From CAYREV01 sp964423345 (GTDB lineage: Bacteria; Bacteroidota; Rhodothermia; Balneolales; Balneolaceae): a DNA stretch of 64,000 nucleotides. The stretch's first letter is position 1. Each line of letters begins with the position of its first letter. A model generated the notes under the pieces. It was not told where the DNA came from. It saw only the letters and a program-made list of their open reading frames with translations, and did not search any database. Of the stretch, positions 25,169-32,324 are shown one piece after another. The stretch covers positions 1 through 64,000 of the forward strand of contig CAYREV010000006.1 of assembly GCA_964423345.1 (NCBI GenBank), in the 5' to 3' direction. Position numbers and translations under genes: made by a program.

Positions 25169-25774
25169 CTATTCGTTAAGAAGTTTTACCAGCTTGGGTT
25201 CGAGCTCTTTCTTGGTGAGGGCCCCGACAGCGAAATAACGGAGATGTCCCTTTTTGTCAATGATATAGCTGGTAGGGATTCCCATCGTGGGACCGTATTT
25301 ATCCATTACCGTACCGTCATCAATAATCATGGGATAGGTCACTTCATACTTCTCCATAAACGGTTTTACGACCGAGGGGCCCTGCTCGTCAATGGAGACT
25401 CCCAGCACAAGGAGTCCCCGCTCCTTATATTTCTCATAGAGGTCTACAAAGTCGGGGGTCTCGTCATGGCAGGGCGCGCACCAGGTAGCCCATATATTCA
25501 TGATAATAACCTCGTCCCGGTGGCCGGAAAGGGTAAAGGTTCCGCCACCAAGCAGGTCGGCAGTGAAATCTTTTGCTTTCGCCTGCTGTTTGGCGGGATA
25601 GAGCGGAGCAGAGTAGGGGTCAACACGTTCCAGCGGTTCGGATGCCAGCCGGGGACCGGTATCTTTCTTCTGTTCGTCGGACGAGCACCCTGCCAGGAGA
25701 AAGAGGAGAAGCATGATGGTTAACAGTCTGCCGCCCCCGGGGGTGATAAAAGGATATCTTATGGTATTTGTCAT
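25169..25774 (-). CDS. TlpA-family thioredoxin-like lipoprotein
   Basis: A 201-residue protein with an N-terminal lipoprotein signal (LFLLAGC lipobox, Cys about 30), so it is probably anchored on the periplasmic side. The TlpA/ResA-type thioredoxin domain spans about 65-200: redox motif WATWCAPCHDETPDF, then GVSIDEQGPSVVKPF and the cis-Pro loop GIPTSYIIDKKGHLRYF. It should reduce disulfides on exported proteins, for example copper-site or cytochrome apoproteins. Its ATG directly follows the TAG stop of the 90-residue protein upstream, with no gap, so translation is likely coupled. In this context it may keep metal-binding thiols reduced. Confidence 0.9.
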   Translation of the reverse strand: MTNTIRYPFITPGGGRLLTIMLLLFLLAGCSSDEQKKDTGPRLASEPLERVDPYSAPLYPAKQQAKAKDFTADLLGGGTFTLSGHRDEVIIMNIWATWCAPCHDETPDFVDLYEKYKERGLLVLGVSIDEQGPSVVKPFMEKYEVTYPMIIDDGTVMDKYGPTMGIPTSYIIDKKGHLRYFAVGALTKKELEPKLVKLLNE

Positions 25775-26047
25775 CTAGTTGTCCTGCTTCTGCTTTTCCC
25801 ATTCCGATTTTTTGACGATCTGTCCGGTGGGTGTAATAATCTCTCCGGGTCCCGGTTCCTCCTGTGGGAACTTGTCGATACCGACATCGGGGTCGCGGTC
25901 TTCCGGCACATAATGAAAGTGTGAGCCGTGGGAGACCGCGGTATAGGGTTTGGGATTGAAAAAGCCAAGAGCGTCAAGCGTTGCAAATCCCGCCGCTGCG
26001 ATCACCAAGGCAACAAATATATATTTGAGCTTATTTTTAGAGGTCAT
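25775..26047 (-). CDS. Small exported protein of unknown function
   Basis: A 90-residue protein I do not recognise as a named family. It has an N-terminal membrane helix (about 9-27) and a short extracytoplasmic region with SHGSHFHYVPEDRDPD, which is rich in His and acidic residues and could bind metal. The C-terminal third is polar (EIITPTGQIVKKSEWEKQ). It lies between the DUF411 and TlpA genes, adjoining the latter without a gap, so it is likely part of the same metal-response unit. Confidence 0.7.
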   Translation of the reverse strand: MTSKNKLKYIFVALVIAAAGFATLDALGFFNPKPYTAVSHGSHFHYVPEDRDPDVGIDKFPQEEPGPGEIITPTGQIVKKSEWEKQKQDN

Positions 26048-26107
26048 ATGCTCATCTTTTATCGTTCCGAATGAGTTTCACCAGCCGGCCCAAACAGCAT
26101 GGTACGC

Positions 26108-26584
26108 TTAATGGCTGGCATAAACGCTGCGAGAGCCGTCTTCACTAAACAGCATGACGTCAAACGGTTCCGCCTTTCTTCCCGGAATCTCCATACCCGG
26201 CGATCCCGTAGGCATGCCCGGCACGGCCAGGCCTTTGGCATCGGGCTGTTCCTTCAGCAGGCGGTTGACATCCTCGGCGGGTACGTGCCCCTCAACCACA
26301 TAGTCGCCGATGAGGGCCGTATGGCACGCTCCCATGTCATTCGGCACTTTATAGTTGAATTTAAGGGCATAGAGGTTGTCTACCGGCTTTTCCTCTACTT
26401 CAAAACCGTTTCGCTCCATGTGTTCTGCCCAGGCGGTGCAGCACTCGCAGCCCGGGTTTTTGTACATGGTAACGCTAACTTTCTCGGCATTGGTGTTGCT
26501 GTTTTTTGTTTTCTCTTGTGAACAGGCCGCGGCGAAGGTTATGCTTAACAGCAGGGCCAGCGACAGCTTGAATAAATGGGACAT
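26108..26584 (-). CDS. DUF411 domain-containing metal-binding lipoprotein
   Basis: A 158-residue protein with a lipoprotein-type signal (LLSITFAAACS, Cys about 21) and a DUF411 domain. Diagnostic motifs are MYKNPGCECCTAWAEHM (C-x-C-C near residue 46-49), YKVPNDMGACHTALIGDYVV, EGHVPAEDVNRLL and GLAVPGMPTGSPGME. DUF411 proteins are found in copper and silver resistance loci and have a thioredoxin-like Cys cluster thought to bind soft metals. It is 78 bp downstream of the methyltransferase gene on the same strand and belongs to the same unit. Confidence 0.92.
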   Translation of the reverse strand: MSHLFKLSLALLLSITFAAACSQEKTKNSNTNAEKVSVTMYKNPGCECCTAWAEHMERNGFEVEEKPVDNLYALKFNYKVPNDMGACHTALIGDYVVEGHVPAEDVNRLLKEQPDAKGLAVPGMPTGSPGMEIPGRKAEPFDVMLFSEDGSRSVYASH

Positions 26585-26662
26585 GGCTTCGTTGAAAATG
26601 AGTTAAAATTGAGTGTAAAGATAATGGGTTTTGAGGACTAAAATAAATGTTGTTGCCGATTG

Positions 26663-27298
26663 TCACCTCCCCGGTTTCCCGGCGTACTTCCGGCCTTCGA
26701 GATAAAGGAATTTCCAGTAGCGCCAGTTCCATTGTTCTTTTTCCTCTACGCGGAGCCCGCTTTCATGCAGCAACTTATGCAGTTCCTCAAGGTTCCTGGT
26801 ATTAATACGTTCGGAAGTGCTCCATCGTATAAAGTGATTTACCAACCTAAAAAGCCCCGACCGGTTCCAGTCGAGGATATAAAGCCTTCCTCCCGGTTTG
26901 AGAATTGTATGGAACCGGTCGAGGGTTTCCTGCTGCCGGTTAAAGAAATGAAATGAGCTGAGGCAGAATATGCGGTCGAAGCTGTTTTCCGGGAAATCAA
27001 GCTGTTCGGCTGTTTGATTGGTGAAGCGGATAGGCCGCCCATCTCCCAGCCGGCTTTTTGCAATGGAGAGCATGTTTTCCGAGGGGTCGTTGACGGTAAG
27101 GGTACGGAAAGGATATCCCCCGTCAACCAATTCGCGGGCAAGAAGGCCGGTGCCGCCGCTGACGTCGAGCAGCCGGTCGTCTGCCTCGGTTTCAATATGC
27201 CGGAGGAACTGCCGGTGGGTATGATGCAGGTAGCTTTTCCATTTTTGTTCATATGACACCGCTTTTTTGTTGTAGCGTTTGATGGTGACTTCAGACAT
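26663..27298 (-). CDS. Class I SAM methyltransferase within the metal-response unit
   Basis: A 211-residue methyltransferase. SAM motif I is RLLDVSGGTGLLARELV (about 42-58), followed by VNDPSENMLSIAKSRL, the FDRIFCLSSFHFF motif IV region and LKPGGRLYILDWNRSG. The N-terminal ITKRYNKKA-like segment resembles UbiE-type enzymes. Only three bases separate it from the stop of the P1B-ATPase gene, so it is co-transcribed with it. The substrate is unknown. Methylation of a metal(loid) or of a thiol ligand would fit the setting, but there is no Cys cluster like that of ArsM to support direct metalloid methylation. Confidence 0.8.
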   Translation of the reverse strand: MSEVTIKRYNKKAVSYEQKWKSYLHHTHRQFLRHIETEADDRLLDVSGGTGLLARELVDGGYPFRTLTVNDPSENMLSIAKSRLGDGRPIRFTNQTAEQLDFPENSFDRIFCLSSFHFFNRQQETLDRFHTILKPGGRLYILDWNRSGLFRLVNHFIRWSTSERINTRNLEELHKLLHESGLRVEEKEQWNWRYWKFLYLEGRKYAGKPGR

Positions 27299-27301
27299 GG
27301 A

Positions 27302-29392
27302 TCATCTTGATTTAAGAAGGCGCGAGGAGTTGGCCATGATGCCCAGATCGGGCAGGGACTGGGCCGCAGCAGCAATGACGGGAGGCAGGTATCCGAAAGC
27401 GGCCAGGGATAAGCCGGCAATGTTATAGACCGTGGTAAATCCGAAGTTCCATTTAATGACTTTCATCGAATTTTGGGCGGACTCAAATAGTTCGGGCACG
27501 AGGTTCCAGTCGTCGCGCATCAGCGTGATGTCGGCTGTTTCAATGGCTACATCCGTTCCGGTGGTACCCATGGCTATGCCCACATCAGCCTGTGCGAGGG
27601 CCGGTGCGTCATTGATGCCGTCGCCCACCATCACCACCGTATGGCCCTGGGACTGGTATTCTTTCACAATAGCAATCTTGTCTTCGGGCAGCAGCTCCGC
27701 CCGGTACTCAATACCCAGCTTCCCGGCCAGGCTGTGCGCGGTTTCGGTGTTATCGCCGGTCAACAGTTCCATGCGATCCATACCGAGTGAGCGGATGCGG
27801 TTCAGGGCTTCCCCCACTTCGCTTCGTTCGCTGTCTCCGGCTGCCAGAAGGCCCAGTAGAATACCGTCACGCTGGACGGTTATCACGGTTTGACCCTCTT
27901 TTTTAATAGCTTCAATTTTTTCCCCGGTTGATTGGTCTGCTTCAATAAGGCGTTCATTTCCGACCGTTACCGTATGTCCGTTGATCTCCGCTTTTACTCC
28001 GTTGCCGGTCAGCTCTTCAAAATGATCGGGTTTTTGCAGGGTCAGAAAGCGCTTCCGGGCCGCTTCCGTTACCGCCTTGCCCAAGGGGTGCTCGGAAAAC
28101 TGTTCTGCGCTGGCCGCGACCGCAAGGAGTTCACCCGTTGTACAGCCGTTCAGGGGGATGATCTTGGAAATCTCCGGCTTGCCCAGGGTGAGCGTACCGG
28201 TCTTGTCAATCAATAGCACATCAGCCCGGGTCAGCGCCTCAATATATTTTCCACCCTTGATGAGGACCCCTCTTTTGGCATTGGATCCCACGGTAGCCAG
28301 CAGGGCCACCGGAGTGGCCAGGGCAAAAGCGCAGGCACAGGCAACCACCATCACCGCTACCGTGGCCATCACGTCGCCGCTCAGGATATAGGTCAGCAGT
28401 GCAATACCGGCTACCACGGGCAGGTAGTAAGCCGAAAACCTGTCCGCGAAACGCTGAACCTCTCCCTTATGCGCTTCGGCCTCTTCGACCATGCTGATAA
28501 TTTTACCGAAGGTGGTATCGCGTCCTATGGCATCGGCCCGGAGCAGCAGTCGTCCGCCCTGGGCGATGGTAGAAGCATATACGCCGGACCCTTCGGAGAC
28601 GTCCACCGGCATCGATTCGCCGGTGATGGGCGACTGGTCCACCGTCGCATGGCCTTCCAGCACGGTCCCGTCTACGGGGATCTTTCCGCCAGGCCGAACG
28701 AGTACCCGGTCGCCCCGGCTTACCTCATCGATTGCCACTTCCTCTTCCTGCCCGTCACGTATTACGGTGGCCATTTGAGGGGCCAGCTCCGTCAGCGATC
28801 GCACCGATTGCCGGGCCTTGTCGGCGGTATAGCTTTCAATGTAGTCTCCGGTGCGCATGAAGAACACCACAATGGCGGCCGTCACCCATTGCCCGGCGAC
28901 GAGGGCGGTAACAGCCCCAAGGGCCATCAGCGCGTGGGGAGTCACCATGCCTTTGGTGGCGGCCACGGCCACCTGTCGAAACACCGGATAGCCCATGGCC
29001 CCTACAAAAAGGGTGCCCAGCCAAAAGGGGATCCAGTCGGTGACCGCTTCGAACAGCTCCAGCCATTCGCCCGCTACTACAATGAGCAGAATGGCTCCGA
29101 ATACCAGCCCGAACAGGCGGAACGATTTTTGGGCCAGGTCTTCCGTCACCCCCTCTACGTGCCCGGAAGCGTTCGTCTCTTCCGGGACCCGATAGCCAAT
29201 CTCCCTGACGGCTTTTTTAAATTCGTCCCGGTCCGGCTGCCGGCCCTTAAGGGATATGCGCGCTTTTTCGGAAGAGAGCAGCACGTCGGCCGATTCCACG
29301 CCCTCGATCTTTTCCAGGGCCTGTTTTACGCTCCTGACGCAACCGGCGCAGTCCATTCCTTTGACCGTTATATCCATGGTGTTGTCAGCCAT
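27302..29392 (-). CDS. P1B-type heavy-metal ATPase with CAC in place of CPC
   Basis: A 696-residue metal exporter of the inner membrane. One N-terminal HMA domain has GMDCAGC (C15, C18). The A-domain TGES is at 257-260 and the phosphorylation site DKTGT at 396-400; SEHPLG and GDGINDAPALAQADVG complete the set. The transmembrane metal site normally written CPC reads VVACACAFALATP: C352-A353-C354, so Pro is absent (codon GCC, clear in the sequence). I recall relatives with CSC here, so it is probably a soft-metal subgroup rather than a mutant. I chose ATG 29392 because it directly precedes the HMA domain and lies one base after the upstream stop, suggesting coupled translation; the frame is open to 29467. 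Confidence 0.92.
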   Translation of the reverse strand: MADNTMDITVKGMDCAGCVRSVKQALEKIEGVESADVLLSSEKARISLKGRQPDRDEFKKAVREIGYRVPEETNASGHVEGVTEDLAQKSFRLFGLVFGAILLIVVAGEWLELFEAVTDWIPFWLGTLFVGAMGYPVFRQVAVAATKGMVTPHALMALGAVTALVAGQWVTAAIVVFFMRTGDYIESYTADKARQSVRSLTELAPQMATVIRDGQEEEVAIDEVSRGDRVLVRPGGKIPVDGTVLEGHATVDQSPITGESMPVDVSEGSGVYASTIAQGGRLLLRADAIGRDTTFGKIISMVEEAEAHKGEVQRFADRFSAYYLPVVAGIALLTYILSGDVMATVAVMVVACACAFALATPVALLATVGSNAKRGVLIKGGKYIEALTRADVLLIDKTGTLTLGKPEISKIIPLNGCTTGELLAVAASAEQFSEHPLGKAVTEAARKRFLTLQKPDHFEELTGNGVKAEINGHTVTVGNERLIEADQSTGEKIEAIKKEGQTVITVQRDGILLGLLAAGDSERSEVGEALNRIRSLGMDRMELLTGDNTETAHSLAGKLGIEYRAELLPEDKIAIVKEYQSQGHTVVMVGDGINDAPALAQADVGIAMGTTGTDVAIETADITLMRDDWNLVPELFESAQNSMKVIKWNFGFTTVYNIAGLSLAAFGYLPPVIAAAAQSLPDLGIMANSSRLLKSR

Positions 29393-29393
29393 A

Positions 29394-29606
29394 TCAACAG
29401 CAATTTTCAGATTGTTGAACCGGGGGACAGGGCAGGTCCCCGTATGAGCAGAATACGCAGCAGTCACCTTTATGGGGTTTTACCATTTCCCCGCAATTTG
29501 GACATTCCCAGAAATACATACAGGAATCGACGGGCATCTCCTCTGTCGTTTCCTTGCCGCAGTTCGGGCAGGTGACGGTCGATTCGGTTTTGACGGATGC
29601 AGGCAT
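29394..29606 (-). CDS. GDCCVxC-domain protein (small Cys-rich, metal locus)
   Basis: A 70-residue protein with ten Cys. An N-terminal C-P-N-C-G and a later C-P-N-C-G form a zinc-ribbon-like pair, with a Cys-Met-Tyr-Phe stretch between. The signature KGDCCVFCSYGDLPCPPVQ follows, then a C-terminal Cys-Cys. From memory this family (often with Sec in place of one Cys) is encoded beside mercury or copper transport genes. Here all positions are ordinary Cys codons; no in-frame TGA occurs. The stop is one base from the ATPase ATG. A role as a soft-metal chaperone or scavenger feeding the ATPase is inference. Confidence 0.82.
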   Translation of the reverse strand: MPASVKTESTVTCPNCGKETTEEMPVDSCMYFWECPNCGEMVKPHKGDCCVFCSYGDLPCPPVQQSENCC

Positions 29607-29679
29607 AATGCAGGTTATTTTAAACAGGTTTGATGTAATATAAGAAGGCCGGGCACGGTGCTCAATGCATGGTAGTCAT

Positions 29680-30141
29680 CTATTTTCTCAATTTCCTGCC
29701 CTCTTCGCTTTCACCCTCCAGGGCTTCCAGTATGGGGCAGTCTCCCCTGGGGCCGTCACCCGAACAGGAGTCAATAAGGTCGGTCAGTGTAGACTTGATA
29801 CGTTGCAAGTCCTCTATCTTTCGGCTCACATCCCGGTATTTGTCCTCTGCTTCTTTTCTTATTTCGGAGCAGCTGGTATTCTCTTCCATTCGCAGTTCCA
29901 GCAGTTCCTTTATTTCGCTGAGGGTAAAGCCCAGCTCCTGTGCCCTTTTGATGAACTTGATCTGGTCAATATGTCGCCGTGTGAAGATGCGGTACCCCGA
30001 CCGCCTCCGGTCCGGCTCGGGAATCAGGTCGCGTTTCTCGTAATAGCGTACCGTTTCCTTGTTGACCCCGGCCTGCCGGGCAACCTCACCGATCTTGTAG
30101 GTGGTGATGCCCTTGTATTTTTCCTTCATGTCTGTTTTCAT
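29680..30141 (-). CDS. MerR-type regulator with mercury-sensor cysteine spacing
   Basis: A 153-residue MerR-family activator. The winged-helix domain starts at about residue 15 (YKIGEVARQAGVNKETVRYY, then SGYRIFTRRHIDQIKFIK), with a long dimer helix after residue 85. Cys91, Cys126 and Cys135 are spaced 35 and 9 residues apart, the same as the Hg(II)-binding Cys82, Cys117 and Cys126 of Tn501 MerR, and the C-terminal C-x8-C-P-I-L loop also matches. This argues for a soft-metal sensor of mercury type. It is the second gene from the promoter, after a Cys-rich mini-protein and a perfect hairpin. ATG 30141 is taken; ATG 30129 is an alternative. Confidence 0.93.
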   Translation of the reverse strand: MKTDMKEKYKGITTYKIGEVARQAGVNKETVRYYEKRDLIPEPDRRRSGYRIFTRRHIDQIKFIKRAQELGFTLSEIKELLELRMEENTSCSEIRKEAEDKYRDVSRKIEDLQRIKSTLTDLIDSCSGDGPRGDCPILEALEGESEEGRKLRK

Positions 30142-30156
30142 AACATCCGGTTATTA

Positions 30157-30186
30157 ACAGATGCCATCGCAACCGATGGCATCTGT
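30157..30186 (-). other. Perfect 13-bp intercistronic hairpin
   Basis: ACAGATGCCATCG (30157-30169) and CGATGGCATCTGT (30174-30186) are exact reverse complements with a 4-nt loop. It lies between the stop of the Cys-rich mini-gene (30196) and the merR-like start (30141). The minus-strand sequence after the stem is TAATAACC, without a real U-tract, so it is more likely an mRNA-stabilising or attenuating element than a full terminator. It may let the first gene be expressed more strongly than the rest. Confidence 0.75.
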
Positions 30187-30195
30187 CATAGTATA

Positions 30196-30345
30196 TTAAC
30201 CTTCTTTTTTGACCATGGTTTTACCACAACAACATGTGGGGTTCTGCGTTCCGGAGCAGTCGCTTGGGGCTCCTTTGGTTACAGTAACTTCGCAACCACA
30301 GCTATCGTCGGGACATTGGTAAACTTCTCCTTTTTTTAATGGCAT
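30196..30345 (-). CDS. 49-residue Cys-rich metallothionein/desulforedoxin-like protein
   Basis: A clear small frame starting MPLKKGEVYQCPDDSCGC and ending ATG-proximal GKTMVKKEG before TAA. It has seven Cys (positions 11, 16, 18, 30, 38, 39, 40). The Tyr-x-Cys-Pro start, the E-V-T-V-T-K-G strand and the C-C-C-G-K-x-M end recall the desulforedoxin fold, with extra Cys that could build a multi-thiolate metal site. GGAG lies well inside the frame, and AAATG-type context precedes the ATG. It is the first gene after the MerR-type promoter and so should be the most induced. A soft-metal buffer role is inferred. Confidence 0.75.
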   Translation of the reverse strand: MPLKKGEVYQCPDDSCGCEVTVTKGAPSDCSGTQNPTCCCGKTMVKKEG

Positions 30346-30386
30346 AATATACACCTTCATTTGGTTAACGATTGCAGCTCATATTT

Positions 30387-30418
30387 AATATAAGGCCTGT
30401 ACCATGGTCGTGAGTCAA
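30387..30418 (-). promoter_or_regulatory. MerR-type promoter with 19-20-bp spacer
   Basis: On the minus strand a perfect-looking -35 (TTGACT, 30413-30418) and a -10 (TATATT, 30387-30392) are 20 bp apart, or 19 bp if TTATAT is used. This over-long spacing is the hallmark of promoters activated by MerR proteins through DNA twisting. The spacer contains the palindrome ACCATGGT near its centre, a plausible MerR operator. It lies 42 bp upstream of the Cys-rich mini-gene, so the MerR-like protein should control its own unit. Confidence 0.75.
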
Positions 30419-30495
30419 GGGCCGATTAACCGTCCTGAGGCAGGTTTTGTCCTTTGGTCACCACTCTTCATGTGGGAAGGCGGTAAGTGGGCGGC

Positions 30496-30975
30496 CTAGT
30501 TCTTTGAACGGGACGACCAGTGCAGGGCCGATATTTTCCATCCTTCCTCCGTCTTGACCAGTACGGCCAGCTCAGCCGAATTAATACGGATATCGCTTTG
30601 GTTATATGTTCCGCTCATGCGGCTAAGCGTAGACACCCAGGCGGTATTACCTTTGGTATTGGTATGCCTTGAAAGCTGTTCGCTCTCCATTGCACTCAGG
30701 AATTTGCCGTCGGAGTGGAAGTGATGGGAAAGATATTCCTCCTTGGTCTCCACTCCGCCGCTTTCCAGGATACGGGCGTCGTCGGTGAGCAGCCGGGAGG
30801 CTTTATCGCTGTTGTTGGAAATAATGGCCTCCCGGAAATCTTCCAGCACCTGAAGTACCTTTTCCGAATCGGCCCTGTTCAGCTGGTCCGAGCCCGACTT
30901 CTGATTCATCTCCTGGGCAAGAGCCGGTAAGCTCAGCAGTGGTAAAAGCAATAGGGTCAGTGTTAATTTTTTCAT
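30496..30975 (-). CDS. Exported NTF2-like (DUF4440/SnoaL-type) protein
   Basis: A 159-residue protein with a classical signal peptide (ending ALAQ, about residue 21) and one NTF2-like domain. The pattern VLQVLEDFREAIISNNSDKA, then LLTDDARILESGGVETKEEY, and a C-terminal VLVKTEEGWKISALHWSS is characteristic of DUF4440/SnoaL proteins. Such domains bind small molecules or act as adaptors; no catalytic residues are certain. It follows the DUF2231 gene after 12 bp and is probably the last gene of the copper unit that begins near 41.1 kb. The 150-bp gap downstream holds the MerR-type promoter of the next unit. Confidence 0.82.
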   Translation of the reverse strand: MKKLTLTLLLLPLLSLPALAQEMNQKSGSDQLNRADSEKVLQVLEDFREAIISNNSDKASRLLTDDARILESGGVETKEEYLSHHFHSDGKFLSAMESEQLSRHTNTKGNTAWVSTLSRMSGTYNQSDIRINSAELAVLVKTEEGWKISALHWSSRSKN

Positions 30976-30987
30976 GGCTGTGTATGG

Positions 30988-32061
30988 TTAGTTGAGTTGT
31001 GTGAGTTCAATTTTATCTATGAGTATCGTTCCCTCTCCCTCAAGGCGAAGCCCCACTTTTCCGGCCCGGGGCGCATCGCCGTGTCCGTGGACCGCCATAT
31101 CCCTGTTGATATACCCCCGGTAGTGGGTGCCGTTGACGACGGTGCGTACAAAAAGCATTCCCGATAGGGAGCGGTGTTCTTCGGCGAAGACGGTTTTTTC
31201 CCCATCAGCGACCCTGCCCTGTATGATCCTGCCCCCGGAGGTGATGGAGACGAAGTCGTAGTTTTCGGTATCGTGGAGATGGTTCACCAGTTCAATCCTG
31301 CCCTTAAAACCCGACAGGTCCAGGTGGTAGTCGACCTGCACGTTTTTATAGTCGTTTTTGCCCGTGATAAATTGAGTCAGGGAGCTGCCGGATAGCTGCA
31401 AAAGATAGTTTTCCTCCTTTTTGACAGGTTCAAGCTGCAGGGCTTCTGCATTCCCTTCCAGCCACTGGAACCGGTTTAGGAGAGTTTCGTCCGCCCGGGG
31501 GCCCATGGGCCAGGTCCAATCGCCGTTTTCCCTGAGGGTGAAGGTGGAGGAAGATTCTGCAGCCTTGCTTTCGGTTCCCGTTTGCTGTTTGGCATCCTGC
31601 TTAATGAGCTGTCCCGTTCCCACCCCGTGGCCGAAGACCATCCGGGCTCCGAAGTCCCCCGTGTTATAGAGCAGGAAGAGACCGGGAAGGACGGCAACGA
31701 AAGCGACGATGCGAAGCGGCCGGCGCCTCATCAGGTTCAGTCGGTGAAACAGTATCCTAAGCAGCAGGTAGACTCCAAAAAACCAGGAGGTCCACCATGC
31801 CCAGTCGGCATGCCGGGTAAGTATACTTTGTACTTCCGAAGAGATAAACACACTGTCGGCTGCAAGGGTCCCCGTATAGTAGGTGATGACAGCGGTAATA
31901 GTGCCAATACCGTATAATAAGGTCGTTTTGAAGGAGTCCCACCACTTTTCAGGCATAAAAAAATTGGCAAGGTCCAATGCGGCCGCCAGCAGTAAAATTG
32001 CTATGGGAAAATGTACGATCATGGGATGGAGGTTGGGAGCCCATTCGGGTATGAGGATCAT
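30988..32061 (-). CDS. DUF2231 membrane protein with C-terminal jelly-roll-like domain
   Basis: A 357-residue protein. The N-terminal 150 residues form a DUF2231 domain with four membrane helices; LHPMIVHFPIAILLLAA holds the two conserved His seen in this family, and a third pair occurs in RHADWAWWTSWFF. A flexible linker leads to an extracytoplasmic domain (about 175-357) that looks beta-rich and similar to 3-keto-disaccharide hydrolase/LamG-like modules (GRIELVNHLHDTENYDFVSI, then a late VGLRLEGEGTILIDKIEL). The His-rich helices suggest haem or metal binding. Its place after a cupredoxin gene in a copper unit supports a role in metal or redox handling, but that is inference. Confidence 0.75.
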   Translation of the reverse strand: MILIPEWAPNLHPMIVHFPIAILLLAAALDLANFFMPEKWWDSFKTTLLYGIGTITAVITYYTGTLAADSVFISSEVQSILTRHADWAWWTSWFFGVYLLLRILFHRLNLMRRRPLRIVAFVAVLPGLFLLYNTGDFGARMVFGHGVGTGQLIKQDAKQQTGTESKAAESSSTFTLRENGDWTWPMGPRADETLLNRFQWLEGNAEALQLEPVKKEENYLLQLSGSSLTQFITGKNDYKNVQVDYHLDLSGFKGRIELVNHLHDTENYDFVSITSGGRIIQGRVADGEKTVFAEEHRSLSGMLFVRTVVNGTHYRGYINRDMAVHGHGDAPRAGKVGLRLEGEGTILIDKIELTQLN

Positions 32062-32324
32062 AATCGCAGGTTGGTTGTTATGAGGTTGTCATTCAGGGTA
32101 CAGGTCGTCTGCTGCTGTTGGGGGATTTCGGACCCAATGTTACTGAAAATATATCATTGCATCCTCCCGTTTGGCAGGAGGAAAGCGCAGAGGCCCGGCA
32201 AATTAGGTTATATCAACCAAAAATCGAAGAGAAGTATTCCCGTTGGGGACGATAAGTATATGGCATACCCTTTGAAGGGTTTATACGAATGATCGAATGG
32301 GGTGGAAAGTGGCTCTTCCGTGTG

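Noticed and set aside
29394..29606. Selenocysteine in the GDCCVxC protein
   Set aside because: All expected positions are TGC or TGT codons and there is no in-frame TGA before the normal stop.
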